From Dermanyssus gallinae (lineage: Eukaryota; Arthropoda; Arachnida; Mesostigmata; Dermanyssidae): a stretch of 64,000 nt of DNA. Where the stretch lies: positions 124,001 through 188,000 of the forward strand of contig QVRM01004845.1 of NCBI GenBank assembly GCA_003439945.1, written 5' to 3'. The position numbers were made by a program, and so were the translations under genes. A model generated the notes under the pieces. That model made no database searches. It was not told where the DNA came from and saw only the letters and a program-made list of their open reading frames with translations. This document shows, piece after piece, positions 48,755 through 61,389 of the stretch; position 1 is the first letter of the stretch; each line of letters starts with the position of its first letter.

Positions 48755-48875
48755 GGGAAAGGGTCGGCGCTGACGGTAAGGTGTTTGTATACATCGCTAT
48801 TCTATACTATTTCAGCACGGATAGCCCTAAGAAAGTGGACCACATTGAACTGTACTGTGAACATTTGTTTGGTTA

Positions 48876-49070
48876 GAAAACGAGTTTGTTGAGCGCGTGA
48901 TTTCCTGGAAAGCAGATGCTCCGTTTCGTTCGTGCGACCTGACACCCCTTGACTTCGTTATGTGGGGTGTCTTGAAGAGCATTAGGTGTTTGCCACTAAG
49001 CCCGGTACTGTCGACGGCGGGAGATTGCGAAAATAAACCGTCAAGATATTTTCGAACGTCATCAAAATAG
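48876..49070 (+). pseudogene. Relic of a Tc1/mariner-IS630-type transposase, C-terminal part
   Basis: A 64-codon open frame contains SCDLTPLDFVMWGVLKSIR. This matches the block carrying the last catalytic residue in insect IS630/Tc1-mariner transposases (normally PPRSPDLTPLDFFLWG), and the residues before it (VERVISW) fit the same family. The rest of the protein is missing or unrecognisable and no inverted repeats were found. It belongs to a different transposase group from the two mariner lineages elsewhere in the window. Confidence 0.62.
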
Positions 49071-52000
49071 TGCACTTTTTATAAAAGAATATTTAAAACA
49101 CTCCAGTGACCATTGCCGCACCCTATATATTTTGTATATAATATTTTGTCTTGATGTGCGCACTCTTCTTGTCTTCAAAGCCTGCCAACAGAGTTATCCT
49201 CTATAACGGGGCAAGTATTAATTTGCAAATACCTTCGCGGAGACCTGCTAGTCCCAAGAGGCTGTGTGCTACACTCTAGAATCGAAATATGTGTTGGTGT
49301 GCAGTTAGCATGAACCACTGCGTAAATCTGTCTTCTCCAACATCCGGTAAGGTGCCTTAGATCAGAGCAAATCCAGAGGTTCTGCTATAGTATTGTGCAT
49401 GCACGTGCTTTCCTCTGCTGGGCCTCCTCGGTTATTCCCCGCAATGCTAATTCGACGTTCTAGTTTGCCGACGTAAGATTTTAGAGAAAGTTCATATTCA
49501 TGTATGTAATCTACGTTTTGATGGGTTTGCTGAATTAGATCAGGCGTAGGCGTTTTCTTGCCATATGTTCTCGTTCTGTCGCTACAAAGATATGAGTTTT
49601 GGGTTTTTCTTCTCTTGAATAGCTTCTCTTTAGAAAAATTGTTTACCCTATCACTGGGCCTAACTTCGAGGTAAAGGCATGCTTTTCTGAACCCGTACTT
49701 GGGCAATGGGGGAGCATATGGAACATGCTACATTCACTTGTGTTTACTTTGTCTGCCAAAATAATTACTACTGCATTTGGTTGATAAAACGTCAGCGTTT
49801 ATTTATTAACATTTTATTATTTTCTGCATTATATAACTACTTCTTCTACTATTCATGGTGTGATGCGTGTTGGTTTGTAATATATTAGAAAACAGGATAT
49901 GCAAGCATGCTTGAGCATCTCTATCCTATACCGCGTTCTCACAACCCTCTCGAGTGTATTTAAGATATGTTGATATAATAACTTCATATGCGGCCAGTAA
50001 TTTTGGCTTTATTGTGCTTTTGAATGAGGTGGGGCAATATGACTGTGAACGTCCGTCACACATCGTGCCAATCTTGGCGCTCTCATCCACTATACGCACA
50101 TCTGTCTCATTTGTGGCTTCTCTTTTTCTCCCCCTAGGCTTGACGACTCTCCCTTGTGGCTAAAAATGCTTCTTGTCCTCAGCCTAAGCTACCTCTGTGA
50201 CCAAAACTATGCTGATATCCGGACATCCACATCGGTTTCATCTAGACGTATTTTACATTACATGTACGATTTGGTTCTCTTCTACTCGCTCATCACGCTA
50301 GTCACGCAGGTCATAGCTGCTAACGTTCAGCACTGTACAGCAGACATGCGGCAATAAAGCTTCGCCTGATGACAATAAATTCACTTATAGTTCTTTTTTA
50401 TTTTATTTCACAGTATAAATTGTTCTTTGGTTTAATGTTTATAAATATGCTTGATTGCCGCTCATTCGCCGGCCAGTGCCCCTACTGCTACTGAGTCCCC
50501 TCCTTCCCCGCCAGACTTTCCTGATCAACCACTGCCACACCGTCTGCCACACCGTCACGTCTTGAGCTGCTAATCGCCCATGCACTAAACATAGTAAGTA
50601 AATACTAAACTCTACGAGGCATTACGAAGCGCCTAAACATCGACACATATCTAGCGGCGGTGGCTGGGATTCTCCACAAAAGGTTCTAAATAAGCAGAAT
50701 GTCGCCGTAACACCAACGAAGAATCGATTAGCGTGGATTCAAATTTGGCTGCGGTTTAATGAGTTCTTCATAGGTTGCTCTGTTTGCGCTGGTTTGGTGT
50801 TGGTCTGCTACGGACGCACCCCTATATTGTGATACTTGTCTGTAGGTTATGGTTGTGTTTGTTACTACTCGTTTGAGGCTGAACCCTACGGCTAATATTT
50901 ATGTGGATCTCCCGCTCTGTACTTTTTCTTGCCACTCCTTGCCGGACATCGCATTCTGTAGCTTTGGCGAATAGTCGTGTAGTGTGATTGCTCAGCCATA
51001 TTTATACTGTTGGCGCGACACATAAGCCTGCAGAGCTGTAGATCGCGCGACTGCTTAGCGAAATTTCGAGCATTCTTTTCTTCGGCCTCAACGTTCAACC
51101 AGGGTTCCTTTTGTTCGGGCCCCACGGGAGTGAACTCGGCAAGGCAAATGGCCAGACAGGAGAAACGACATGCGCTGACAATCGCCGATGTCAGACGTGA
51201 ATCTATTCGTCCCGCACATGTCAAGAAACTAACAATTGGTATCAGGTCAATCAAAACCCGCAAATACTCGTATGAACTTTCCATTCTTAGCGTGGCAGCT
51301 CTTGGTAGACTGCACTATCTTCTAAAATAAACAACAATAATCTTAGACATATATTCGTCACTAAGAAGAGAACAGAAACATTAATTTTACAGAGAATATT
51401 CACCCGCGTCTCGTCAGACAATACGACAGCAATATCAAGTACAATATCAGCAGGGTCTAGCCATACTCAAACCCACTGTGCGAAGTATTGTCTGATAAAG
51501 ATACTACCGTATGCTGTAATTTTGCCTTACCTTTTTAGCCACCTCTTGCGTGCTCATTCATACTCGACTTATTTGGACTTTCGCCAGCAGAGAATTGTAA
51601 CAGCAGGAAAATACGCAACCCGATTTAACAATCAAGGAAGGAGAAAGGATGCCCGAGCAAGAGTGCATTGTACAGAAAGTACGGTAGCACCCGTACAACA
51701 GTACCCGCAATATATCTTTTTTTGTAAGGATGTCAACTTTTCTTTGGATATTCCGGGGCAGCCTGAGCATCTGATTTCCAGTAGTGTAGCTTTCTTTTAT
51801 TGTCGTATTGAGCCCACTTCGTATTACATGTGGAAATTCGATTAAAACTCATTCTGGAACTCACGCAAATTCATAAGCACTGCCTTAATTAACTGCAAAT
51901 GCGCTTTTACCGGAAAATTATAACACCTACATTTAGAGCCAGCATCTAATACTAATCAGTGTATTCTAGTGCTTAATCAATATTTCCATCCGGTCGCTGT

Positions 52001-53649
52001 CCAGCACAAAGGTTCAGCAGAAAGGGCATGTTTGAGATCAAAATCCCCCAACAACACTTCCTTGACGTGAAGTTGTACTGACAAAACAATATCGGCGAGG
52101 GCCGCAAAGTAATCTAAATTTTGGTAGTTGTATTCGTAGTGTTCGACTATGACTTCGATTGGTTAAACTTGAAGCGTAAAATCGCACCAGAAACGTCCAC
52201 TTTGTATGCGCACAAAATGTGTTTTAAAAAATTAATACATACATTTTTTTCGAGACAGGGCTATCCTTGATTAGTGTTGAAAGTACATCATGTAGTTGCT
52301 GTTGTCAAGAACAACCGCGCTAAGTGTGATTGTTTGTGACGAGTGGGTGAACGGGTGGGTTAGCGTATGTTTGTGTGTGTGTGTTATCAGATAACTAGCT
52401 CTGAGGCTGTAGTTAGTGCACCGACGTCACGAACGGCTGACCGGCGAAGATAACCTCGGCGGTCCTGTCGCTTGACTCACGAACTCACTTAGACTTCCCC
52501 CCGCTCGCAGGTACTGGTGGTGCCGGAAGCTAGAAAAGCTGCTGTTACTGAGATGTTGTTGCCAGCGGGCACGGCCCAAGTAGTGGCTTGTACAGGTTGC
52601 TGCTATTCATTCACATGCTTCTATTCATTCAACAGACATTCTCCAGTCTTTATCTATCTATCTATGTATCCAGGCATACACATCATCGACGAGAGCAAGC
52701 CCCTGCTCTTTTTAGAAGACTAAACACCTCTCACCAAACTAGTATCTCGTGCGTTTGTGTACGCTAGACATTCATGTACTAACAAGCGCTAGATTGTTTT
52801 AGTTATTGTTCGTGTTATTTTGTTGCTGTTGTTGTTGCTGCTGCTGTTGTTGTCGCCGTCATCCCTTCTGTCAGCTCGTCCGTACAATTTTTATTATTAT
52901 GACACCGCCATAGATGGCAAATTTTTGTTGTTGTTGTTGATGTCATTGCGGCAAATCTGTTCGTGTTGACGTGATTGTCTTTGCTGTGTCTGTCGCGGTT
53001 TGATACCCCGGTGAGGGCGCTGGCTCCGTGCGCCGTCCTCAAACAAAAAATCCGAGACAAAGTGAGGATAGTACAGGTGGAGAGAACGCGAAATCAAGAT
53101 ATACTAGGAAAATGCGTATCTAGCTTGAGCGATAGAGCGAATAAATGTAAATACATAAATTAGGTAAGAAGCGGCGGATGAGGAAGGGCGCAAGTATAAC
53201 AGAATAGAAAAATAGAAGAGATGAACCTCCCCGCTGGAACAAGACGACTCGTTTGCCTTTTTTTTTAGTTCCAACCTAGTTCGTACTCTGGACGCTTACA
53301 GTACAGCAAAGCACAGCGGTTGATGGTGCTGCATAGATGGTGCGTGTGCGAATCTACGATTACAGACGACTAACTCTCCGTTGTCTCTCTAGGAAGCGGC
53401 GACAGGAGAGTCGCTCCGGGCGCAGACAACGAAGGTCGCCGGGCATCCTTCGAGGTATTATGAAGCAGAGTCGAAAACGCCCTATTTGGGCAGAGGACAG
53501 GATAGCTAGAGAGAGAGAGAGAGAAAAAGAAACGGGGAAAGTTTAAGAACGAACTAGCAAAAGAGAGATACAGAGAAATATGCAAAATGAGAGAGATAAA
53601 AGAGGAGAGAGAGAGAGACGCAGGGCGCAAGACAATGAAAAGGTTAGAA

Positions 53650-53690
53650 GGGAGGTGGGGGGCGGGGGGGGGGGGGGGGGGGCGTGGGGT
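53650..53690 (+). other. G-run, potential G-quadruplex
   Basis: A nearly uninterrupted run of G residues, preceded by GGGAGG, GGGG and GGC groups. Four or more G-tracts fit a quadruplex motif on the plus strand. It is also a site prone to slippage and sequencing error. Confidence 0.7.
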
Positions 53691-53996
53691 AAAGAGTTAT
53701 GAGCGGGCCAAAGTATGTTGTTCGTCTCCATGGCACGCGCGTCCCCGCCACGACAGCGAGCTTATCTCTCGCACAGGAGGCAGCAGAAACAGCCCGAAGC
53801 AAACCGGCGTGGCTGCCGGACGTCGCACAAGCTGTAGCAGTTCCATCCTGTCGGTGTAGAACGGGGCGCTAGCTCGCCTACCTGAAATCTGCCAACCAGC
53901 GGCTGGCCCTGCCTATGCAATTAGCCGGCTTGTCGGTGACAACCCTAGATTGAGTGGCCAAGATAAGCAAGCACTTGGCGAGATCCAAGCCATATG

Positions 53997-54000
<4 letters not shown>

Positions 54001-54051
<51 letters not shown>
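54001..54051. repeat. (CA)n-(TA)n compound microsatellite
   Basis: About 7 CA repeats followed by about 18 TA repeats. Confidence 0.92.
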
Positions 54052-54056
<5 letters not shown>

Positions 54057-54092
54057 GAGAGAGATGTGTGTGTGCACGCACAGGCACTCCAT

Positions 54093-54115
54093 CGACACCA
54101 CATAATGTGGTGTCG
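54093..54115. repeat. Perfect palindrome with 11-bp arms
   Basis: CGACACCACAT and ATGTGGTGTCG flank a single A. No element could be assigned to it. It could be a binding site or chance. Confidence 0.6.
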
Positions 54116-55212
54116 TAGTCAATTTTGTGGAAGCCATTCAGCGTAAGCTCATTAGTTCCGCAACCCTTGCTGCTAGTGCCACGCCGCATCCTCCCTCGGA
54201 CTGAAAACAGTTCTACACAGTATCGTGACGATAACGAAGGTTAGAAACTGCAGACGTAGAACAACAGGAACAACTGTTGGGCTGGTGTTTAATCACAACG
54301 CGAGAAGAAGAAAATGCCACTTAAAGCATTGTGCGATCAATTTCCTGTAACAATCTATCTGCCGCAATATCACATTTATCTAACTTGTAAAAATAAATAG
54401 ACACGAGTAGATATGACTGCAGAGCGTAGACCGTGGTGAACAATAATATTGTTTACACTATTATTTCATTACATTATTACAATATTTATCCGTTGACGAA
54501 ATTCGTTTAACAATGTATACAATATATACAGCGCAATTACGAATTCCACGTTTTACACAGAAAATAAACCATGCACATAAAACTAAGCATATATATATAT
54601 ATATATGTATATAATCCAGGACCAAATTATTCATGCATGCATGCCTGGCATCTAGCTCTTCATCTACCCGACTGTGTGTGTCGTGTAAAGTTATATCATC
54701 TTGTGAAATACAATATCGCGCAGCAAAATCGCTAAAAGCTAACGACTGACTGACTGACTGATTCTGGCCGAATTTTATCCAAAGGCGAAGAAGGCTTTTG
54801 TCGCCGCAGTCCGACGGTAAAATGATTGAATACCTGCTCTCGTTACCGAGCACAACAACAACGACGGCAGCAGCAGGCAACGCTGCTGGCAGTAGCGACA
54901 ACAACAACAACAACAACAACAGCAGCTGTAAGTGCAGCTGCAGTAGCCACAGCAGAACGCTGAAGTAGGCAAATTGCACTCGTGCTGCTGAACTAACCTC
55001 GTTTCGGGTTACCGCCGTGTGCCGCCGGTATTTCCCATCTGCTCGCAAAATCACCCGTCGCTGCGGCAGGTAGATGGTCTAAAATCATTTCCGACAACAA
55101 CTCAACAATAGGTCAGCCCCCCCCCCCCCGATGGTTCTATATGTTGTCACGCCAAACCTTGCTTGTCATTCTCTTCCTTTCTATATACGTGTATATGTAT
55201 ATACAAACCTGC

Positions 55213-55245
<33 letters not shown>

Positions 55246-55623
55246 ACAGATAGACATATTTGAGATTGTTGGGTCTAAATATTTGCGTATTGCACACTGG
55301 CGCTTATTACTTTTCATCATATTTAATCAGGGTTCCTTTCCAATTTGGCTTATATCAATTTTTAATTCCTGCTGTGGATTCCGTTCTTTTTGTCTTAAAT
55401 CATAAATAGATCGAACGAGAACCATAAACATGTAGCAAATTATAGTGTCGGTAACTGTTGTCGCCACAAGCCAGCATAATGAACTAGCTGCTCGGTAACT
55501 CGGAATCATTTAAATCGCGCACGCCATCTGTTCCTCGACCCGAAACCAAAAAAATACCAAAGGCAAAAAATTAAAATTGACATTTAAACGCTTAGTTTAA
55601 GTGTCAATCTGGAATAGAGCAGT

Positions 55624-55658
<35 letters not shown>

Positions 55659-55922
55659 GTACACGCTAGTGCGGTGTTATGATCCAGTATTTTCGACCAT
55701 TTTACCCCGTCCTAAATGATGATACTTGTTCCTTACCTTCACTATGACGCAACACTTTGGCTATTCCGGCACAGTCTTCATTATGATTGCTCATCCATCT
55801 ATCGTACCTTTATTTGTGCTCGCTAGATCGAGCTATTGTCTTTTCACCTGCGCAATGCATTTCAGCCTGTTATATTTAGTTGTGCCGTTTGCCATCGAAG
55901 CGCAAAGCGCAAGCAGGATACT

Positions 55923-56330
55923 TCACCTTCCCCAGCCTCGATAAGAAGAGCCTAGAGTTCTCCGTCTTCGGTGGGGACGTGGGCCGTGTGGTTTGTCCGA
56001 CAGCTCCTCGGTTTGTCGATCGTCTCCCGTATGTCCCGGATTGAGGCTTGCTTCGGCCTGTGTGCGCCGTCCCGACGCTCCGTCCCAAGTGCTATCCCAT
56101 TCATCGTGGCACGAGTCTGGCGTTGCTCCGCCGGTCTCTCGTTCCATAGCCTCTTCCTCTGTCTTCATAAGCCTTCGAACAGCCGTCGGACACTTAATCC
56201 ACGTGGCGATCGATTTTATGGCGAGCAATGCCGTCCGCTAACACTAGAGCAGCGCTTCATGGCTACGGACTGCTCGGTGGCAACCTTAGTGATTTGCAAG
56301 GCAGTGGCTAAATAATCGACTCTCTACTCT
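55923..56330 (-). pseudogene. Possible non-LTR retrotransposon ORF1 (gag-like) relic
   Basis: On the minus strand, a frame with ALQITKVATEQSVAMKRCSS gives way after a shift to ATWIKCPTAVRRLMKTEEEA and then a hydrophilic Gly/Asp/Arg-rich stretch (ends 55923). The order of an amphipathic helix around a KG(T)-like site followed by a coiled-coil-like segment recalls the gag-like ORF1 of R1/Jockey-type elements. No zinc knuckles were found. The match is weak and a chance frame is possible. Confidence 0.22.
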
Positions 56331-57509
56331 CGACTGCTGACAACATCAGATTGGCATCTAGACTGCGGGGTAGGGACACCTAGCACTATCAACTCCGTCG
56401 CGAAGCTGGCTCAACTAACGGCCTGCTCCCTTACGGGTCGTGAGCGTTCAAAATAAGTCTGGCAAGTTCTCTTGCAACCCTCGTACTTTTAGCTGCGGCC
56501 TAGTAAATATGACCCTGCGAAGCCGCACTCTAATCAGAATACGGTCTTCTAGGACAACTGATAGGCATGCTGTGTGTGTGTTCAAGAGGGAATCGGCTCA
56601 AAAGACATGATAGTGAGGGGAGAAACTTTAGGCTTTGCGGAGGTATGGCAGATGTTCTTGCCGAGAGAGCTTTTGTTTCGATAAAAAATACTACCCTTAG
56701 ACCTCTCAGATATTTTAAACTTTTTTATATTTACGCTTATGAGAGTAGTTCAAGATTTTAGCCTTTTGACCTTTCTTCAAACGAGTTTGCTTTCTTGACG
56801 TTGACGAGGTGACGCACCGCACTCCTCGTCTAGAAATGTAAATTTCAGTCAAAATGAAAAGCTTTTTGGCAACTCAAATAAATTATACCTTGATGATTTA
56901 AGGTCCGGAGAATATGGTAGATGGAGTTCCCAGCCGTGATTTTTGCAGTTCAACGGCTTACATGAGGGCGAGAGTGTTCCACGCGAAATGCAACTCGTTT
57001 CCTCTTAATGAGTTTTAGACGCAATTGCACCCACATATGATATCCCACTGAAACGTGAGCATACCTTTTTCCGGGTATTTGTGGTCCAACGTAGGGGCTC
57101 GGACCATTATGCAAAGGGGTACTACGAGGCCGAGACATCACTCTGAGCCTTTTGATTGCGGTACGATCAAGTGTCTCACGCATTGACGGCTGTGCACGGG
57201 CTCAGCCTATATCCTTAGGCGCAACACCAAAAATGTGTGTAACCTTTCTTTTCAATTACTTCTAGTGCGTGTGTAAATTACAAAGTGCCTCATAGAGATA
57301 GCAATTATACTTCGAAGAGTTTTAGCAAACAGCTTTAGCCACTTTTTCACAGAAAAATAACGTTTAGCCTTGTCATACCTTAGACATTTTTAGTACAACA
57401 ATAAATATGTACTAATTATGTGTCTGTCTATACCGTAGATGCGTACAGTCACATACCACAGATGTATCTTGTAAGTGTCATATTTAGCTAAAGGTGACAG
57501 TTAAAAAGA

Positions 57510-57573
<64 letters not shown>

Positions 57574-57647
57574 CGTTTTTTTAATTTTATTATCATTTTA
57601 AAATTAAAGACTAGTTTACAAGATACTAGTTAAATACAATACAATTA
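56331..57647. other. Unassigned AT-rich sequence
   Basis: Nothing is recognised apart from the (TA)n tract at 57512-57571 and an AATAAA on the minus strand near 57580-57590. Confidence 0.5.
57512..57571. repeat. (TA)n microsatellite
   Basis: About 30 uninterrupted TA repeats. Confidence 0.95.
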
Positions 57648-57819
57648 TTATATGGGTGTCATCAAATAATCCACAAATAAATGTACCGCTTGCTGTCTCT
57701 TCGGCCTCTTGCGCCCATCGAGGACCGCATCTTTCAGCTGACCGGGAGTGAGGGCAATCGTTGAAGACGGCTGCATCATGGGTCGACGGACAGGGGAGGT
57801 GGAGGATGAGGGGCTGTCA
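57648..57819 (-). CDS. Candidate terminal exon, unknown protein
   Basis: Inferred, minus strand. A CTAAC branch-like motif and AG (57821-57820) precede an open segment of 56 codons ending in TAA at 57650-57648, with AATAAA about 60-70 bases further on. The peptide is Ser/Pro-rich and then basic: DSPSSSTSPVRRPMMQPSS, LTPGQLKDAVLDGRKRPKR, HLFVDYL. It has the look of a transcription-factor or adaptor tail, but no family is recognised. It needs two bases of a codon from an upstream exon; the nearby 58201-58076 minus-strand frame does not supply that phase with an obvious donor. Confidence 0.3.
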
Positions 57820-58075
57820 CTCAGAGGGTCAGTAAGTTAGTTATCTGTGCTGCTTCGTACGCAAAACGGTTGCTACGGTGACCGCTTGGTCTGCAACTGC
57901 CACCAGTCCGCTACTGATGGAGTAGCAGCGTTCCCTATTCCTCCGCAGTTTTCTTCTGGCGTGTGGCGAATTGCGCTCACTGGCTGCTCATAGCCGCCCA
58001 GCCTGTTGAGTGAGTGCCCCCTTCCCACCTGCCCCCCCCCCCCCTTCGCCCCCCCGGCTGGGGGAACTCACGACG

Positions 58076-58201
58076 TCAAAAGTTGTTGGACGTTACCGCT
58101 TCTTCCGCCGTGCGCGTCATATTGAGCCGCTTAGCCGGCAGGACAGCGCAGGACAGCGCGTCCGATGGTGGATGCGATACCCCGCCGTGTTTCCGATCCA
58201 T
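58076..58201 (-). CDS. Small minus-strand open frame in CpG-rich block
   Basis: An ATG in fair context (GAGATGG) starts 41 codons with mixed composition (MDRKHGGVSHPPSDALS at the start, KRLNMTRTAEEAVTSNNF at the end). It lies in GC-rich, CpG-rich sequence. It could be a first coding exon, a short upstream frame or chance. No domain is visible. Confidence 0.18.
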   Translation of the reverse strand: MDRKHGGVSHPPSDALSCAVLPAKRLNMTRTAEEAVTSNNF

Positions 58202-58479
58202 CTCAATACGTTATGCGGCTTTCCTTGACGCGCCTTAACCGCGCGCGTGGCGTTTCCCCGCGTCGCGCGTGCCGCACCTCCACACCTTCAGCGCCGAAGG
58301 TAACAAGGTGATGTTGTAACCGATCAGCGGCAGTAGTAGTAGTAGTAGTGTGCTACGAAGAGAGGAAGACGGAGAGAAGAAAACGAGGCGAAATATCGAA
58401 GGGAGGGGGAAAGTACAAAAGTGTTCGAGAAGAGGATACAGCAGCGAGGAATTTAACAACAAAAACTAAACATTGGAAA

Positions 58480-58577
58480 ATGCCTGAACAGCAAGGAGCA
58501 ATACGTGTGTACTCTGCTGGAAGGAAAATGAATCAACAAATATTCTGTTACTCGTGTTGCATCATGTGTGCTGCAAG
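58480..58577 (+). CDS. Candidate first coding exon, unknown protein
   Basis: Inferred. An ATG follows an A-rich leader (CATTGGAAAATG) typical of arthropod 5' untranslated regions. Thirty-two codons stay open to a consensus donor (AAG/GTGAGA at 58578). The peptide is MPEQQGAIRVYSAGRKMNQQ followed by a Cys-rich end (FCYSCCIMC). GC-rich sequence upstream (57950-58340) could be a promoter or 5' exon. No downstream exon was found before 64000. Confidence 0.22.
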
Positions 58578-60818
58578 GTGAGATGTAAATGCGTGATTTT
58601 TTTATATGAATTGCCGTTACGTTTTTTGGGCGTTACTAATCGACAATCTGGCCGCATATTGATGTCAGATTGCCTGTTAATTCATCTGTCACGGATTTAC
58701 CTAGCCAGCGGTGAGTCATTGATGAATAGGTAAATTTTTCGACGGATTCGTCCAATAAGGTTACTCCCTTCTCTTTGTGCGTTTCTTTTTACGAGACGGG
58801 GTGTATCGTTTCTGAATACATTGTCATTGCATGACTAACGTATGATACTTTACTTTGGAAGAAGATAGCTATTATAATACATAGGCACAATACACTGACC
58901 ACACGTTCGCGCGGAGACAATTGTCCACTTCAAAGTGCTAACATAGCGAAGTTATATAAATAAAGGGCATCCGTATATATACATAAACAAAACTAATATA
59001 TACAGAATGTCGGTAGACTTGGGCATATATAGTGAGCCACGCTACAAAACGGAGCAAGGCCTTCCTCTCTCTCTCTTTATATATATGTATATATATCAGA
59101 CAAATTTAAAACGCAGAGGTGAATTTAACAAAGTCAGTTTGAACAACTACTAACGAGCTAAAACACCCACTACTCCTTACACAACTTGCTTTGACATAGA
59201 GAAAGCCAATAAATATGCTGTTAGTTAGCTTATTTCATAGCAGGATAATCGACGCGTTCTTCTAACTCGTGGTTACTAAGTTATGCAGGTTAAGTTGAAC
59301 TAAATTCATCTGCACGCGTAATATAAAGTCAACCGTATTATAGAATAGGGTTCATATGTATATAGCCCACTACGCTGCTTTATGTTTAACCAATACAATA
59401 TACAAACGAGTGTACGTCTTACATAGAGAACGTCTAAAACACAAGATTGCGCAACCGTGGCTCTGCTATGTACCGTATTGACTACGCGAATTCTAAAGTT
59501 TTCTTGACATTCTAGTCTGTCCCAAAAACATATATTTTGGACACAATGCAACACTTCCACATAGTAAAAGCCGTAGTCATCATCATCTTATGTATTGATC
59601 TGTAACCCATACCGTGGAAAGATAATAATAGCGATGTTTGTAAAGTGCTCTTATTAATATATAAATAATGCGTGTGGAATGTAAATCTGTGCACCGTTTT
59701 GGGCTTTACAATTGATTCCTAATTGTACACCTACTTTTTTCTGTGAGAGGGAAAAATGCGTTTACGCACACCCAGAGCGGGTAGTGTGGGACTCGATGCC
59801 GATGTTGTTGGCATAATACCCACTAAAAACCTCTCACCTAAATGGCCTCAGGAAGAGGGGAGAAGCTGGAACCATTCTTCAATATTACTTCAACAATTGT
59901 ACACCTACTGATTCATATAGTTGCCTTCATAGCGATTTACACAAAAATTATATTTTTTTTAATTTCACATTTCTGCGTCATCTCTCCGTTTCTACGCGCT
60001 CACCGACACCGATATTTAGTCGCCATTGCGCTATGACGTAAGGTACTACTGCACATTATCTACCTCTAATATATTAAGCATAACCTGGGCGGAACATAAG
60101 ATTTTGTAAAAATGCAGACTTGATATAAAAAAATGCATAACGACTGAAAAATATATATATTTAATATTTAAAAGAAATCACAGTTAGGCGAATCGCCCGC
60201 TGCATTGTTTAGAACGTGGTTAAGTGAGGTAATATTGACTGCATAGCATTGGGAAATAGCATATATTTCAACAAAGATTTGCACGATCGTCCTAACGGAA
60301 GTGAGGTGGCCTTACATTCATTAGAATAAGATCATACAAATTTGCTATACTGAGACTTCCGTTCTCATATGTGCTAGGTTTGTGGACTCCATTTATGACT
60401 TTCTACAGGTGAAGGTGGTCCTGAGATACCATGCATTGGTGGGATTGCCTTCGAACATGCTCATGCTCATCGCGGCAAACCTGCAGACGAATAGAGTGAT
60501 CGTTTCTAAGGAACCGCCAAAACTTCTCTTTCTTTCAGACGGGTGACGTAGGTAGGCCTAGTGCCCAAGACAACCTGATTCTGATTCGTACCATGTAGCA
60601 CTTTGGAGAGGATTCAAGTATCGAGGAACCTCCTCGAGGAACTCCGTTTTAGGAAGTCTTCAATATATGTAATGTATGTTCGATCAGGTCAAACATATTG
60701 CATCAACATATGGATTGGCAATCAATACCGACGATGTGAAACTGTGCATGCCCATTTATAATGAAAGTGATGCGTATACAAATACTACGGAATGCGTTGA
60801 ATGATTTTAAGTACCTAT
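58578..60818. other. Unassigned AT-rich sequence
   Basis: No gene is supported. A short (TA)n lies at 59076-59095. A block at 59750-59870 shares AAAATGCxTTxxCGCACACCCA with 61108-61130, so the two may be pieces of the same unnamed repeat, possibly the 3' part of a retroelement. Confidence 0.4.
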
Positions 60819-60860
60819 CTTCGGAGCCATCTTATATGATCAATTAAGATGGGTCCGAAG
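60819..60860. repeat. Inverted repeat, 16-bp arms
   Basis: CTTCGGAGCCATCTTA and TAAGATGGGTCCGAAG flank a 10-base loop with one mismatch. It lies on the 3' side of the R1-type relic. Confidence 0.7.
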
Positions 60861-61389
60861 CCATCAGTCCCCAACTGTAGAGTATTGCATCTTCTGAACT
60901 CCACAACAAGCGAAGCAAATACGGGTACATGTTAGACGGGCTTGGGCTGGCACACGTGAAATCCGTAACAGATCTTAATGCGAGATACTTAGCGGCACTG
61001 ACATTAAGCAAGAGTCTGAGAAGTGCCTCTGTGCACATATACCTTTGCGGGTATAATTTTTGTGCCACTATGGTATGGTGGGTGCCAGGTATGGAACTTT
61101 TTGGGTAGAAAATGCATTTGCGCACACCCACCGATATTATGGCGGGCAGGGCGAAGCTGTATGCAGGGGGAGAGAGTACATGACTCAATCTAATCCGAAC
61201 GTACTACTTACTAAGGGCCACTTCCAGAACCCCCTCCTAAATCCGGAATTGTGAAACATCACTTCGAGACCAGGAGAGGGGAGCCTCATGCATCCCAACC
61301 CTTTCCTTTGCCTGTAGGTGCGTCCCGAGCAGGTAAGTTCTGCCGGGTTGCATCACGTAGAGTGAACGGTGTTCTATCCCGGTACGCAG

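Larger units (their letters stand above)
45041..48875. other. Unassigned sequence with repeats
   Basis: No gene is supported. It holds the hairpin at 45253-45314, a GC-rich part at 45400-46500 with chance open frames on both strands, A-run plus (TA)n at 46906-46949, an AAC-rich array at 47368-47640, (TA)n followed by (GA)n at 48036-48103, and (TA)n at 48724-48754. Confidence 0.45.
49071..55910. other. Unassigned sequence with simple repeats
   Basis: No gene is supported. Open frames of 106-130 codons (49362-49706 minus, 51010-51330 plus, 50892-51284 minus, 51522-51845 plus) have ordinary composition but no recognisable domain. The stretch includes TCTA repeats near 52653, GTT/GCT triplets at 52820-52850, a GA-rich tract at 53500-53620, a G-run at 53665-53683, (CA)n-(TA)n at 54001-54051 and short (TA)n at 55216-55243 and 55634-55658. 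Confidence 0.45.

Noticed and set aside
49362..49706. 114-codon minus-strand frame
   Set aside because: Hydrophilic and plausible-looking, but about 40-50 stop-free stretches of 100 codons are expected in six frames of 64 kb.
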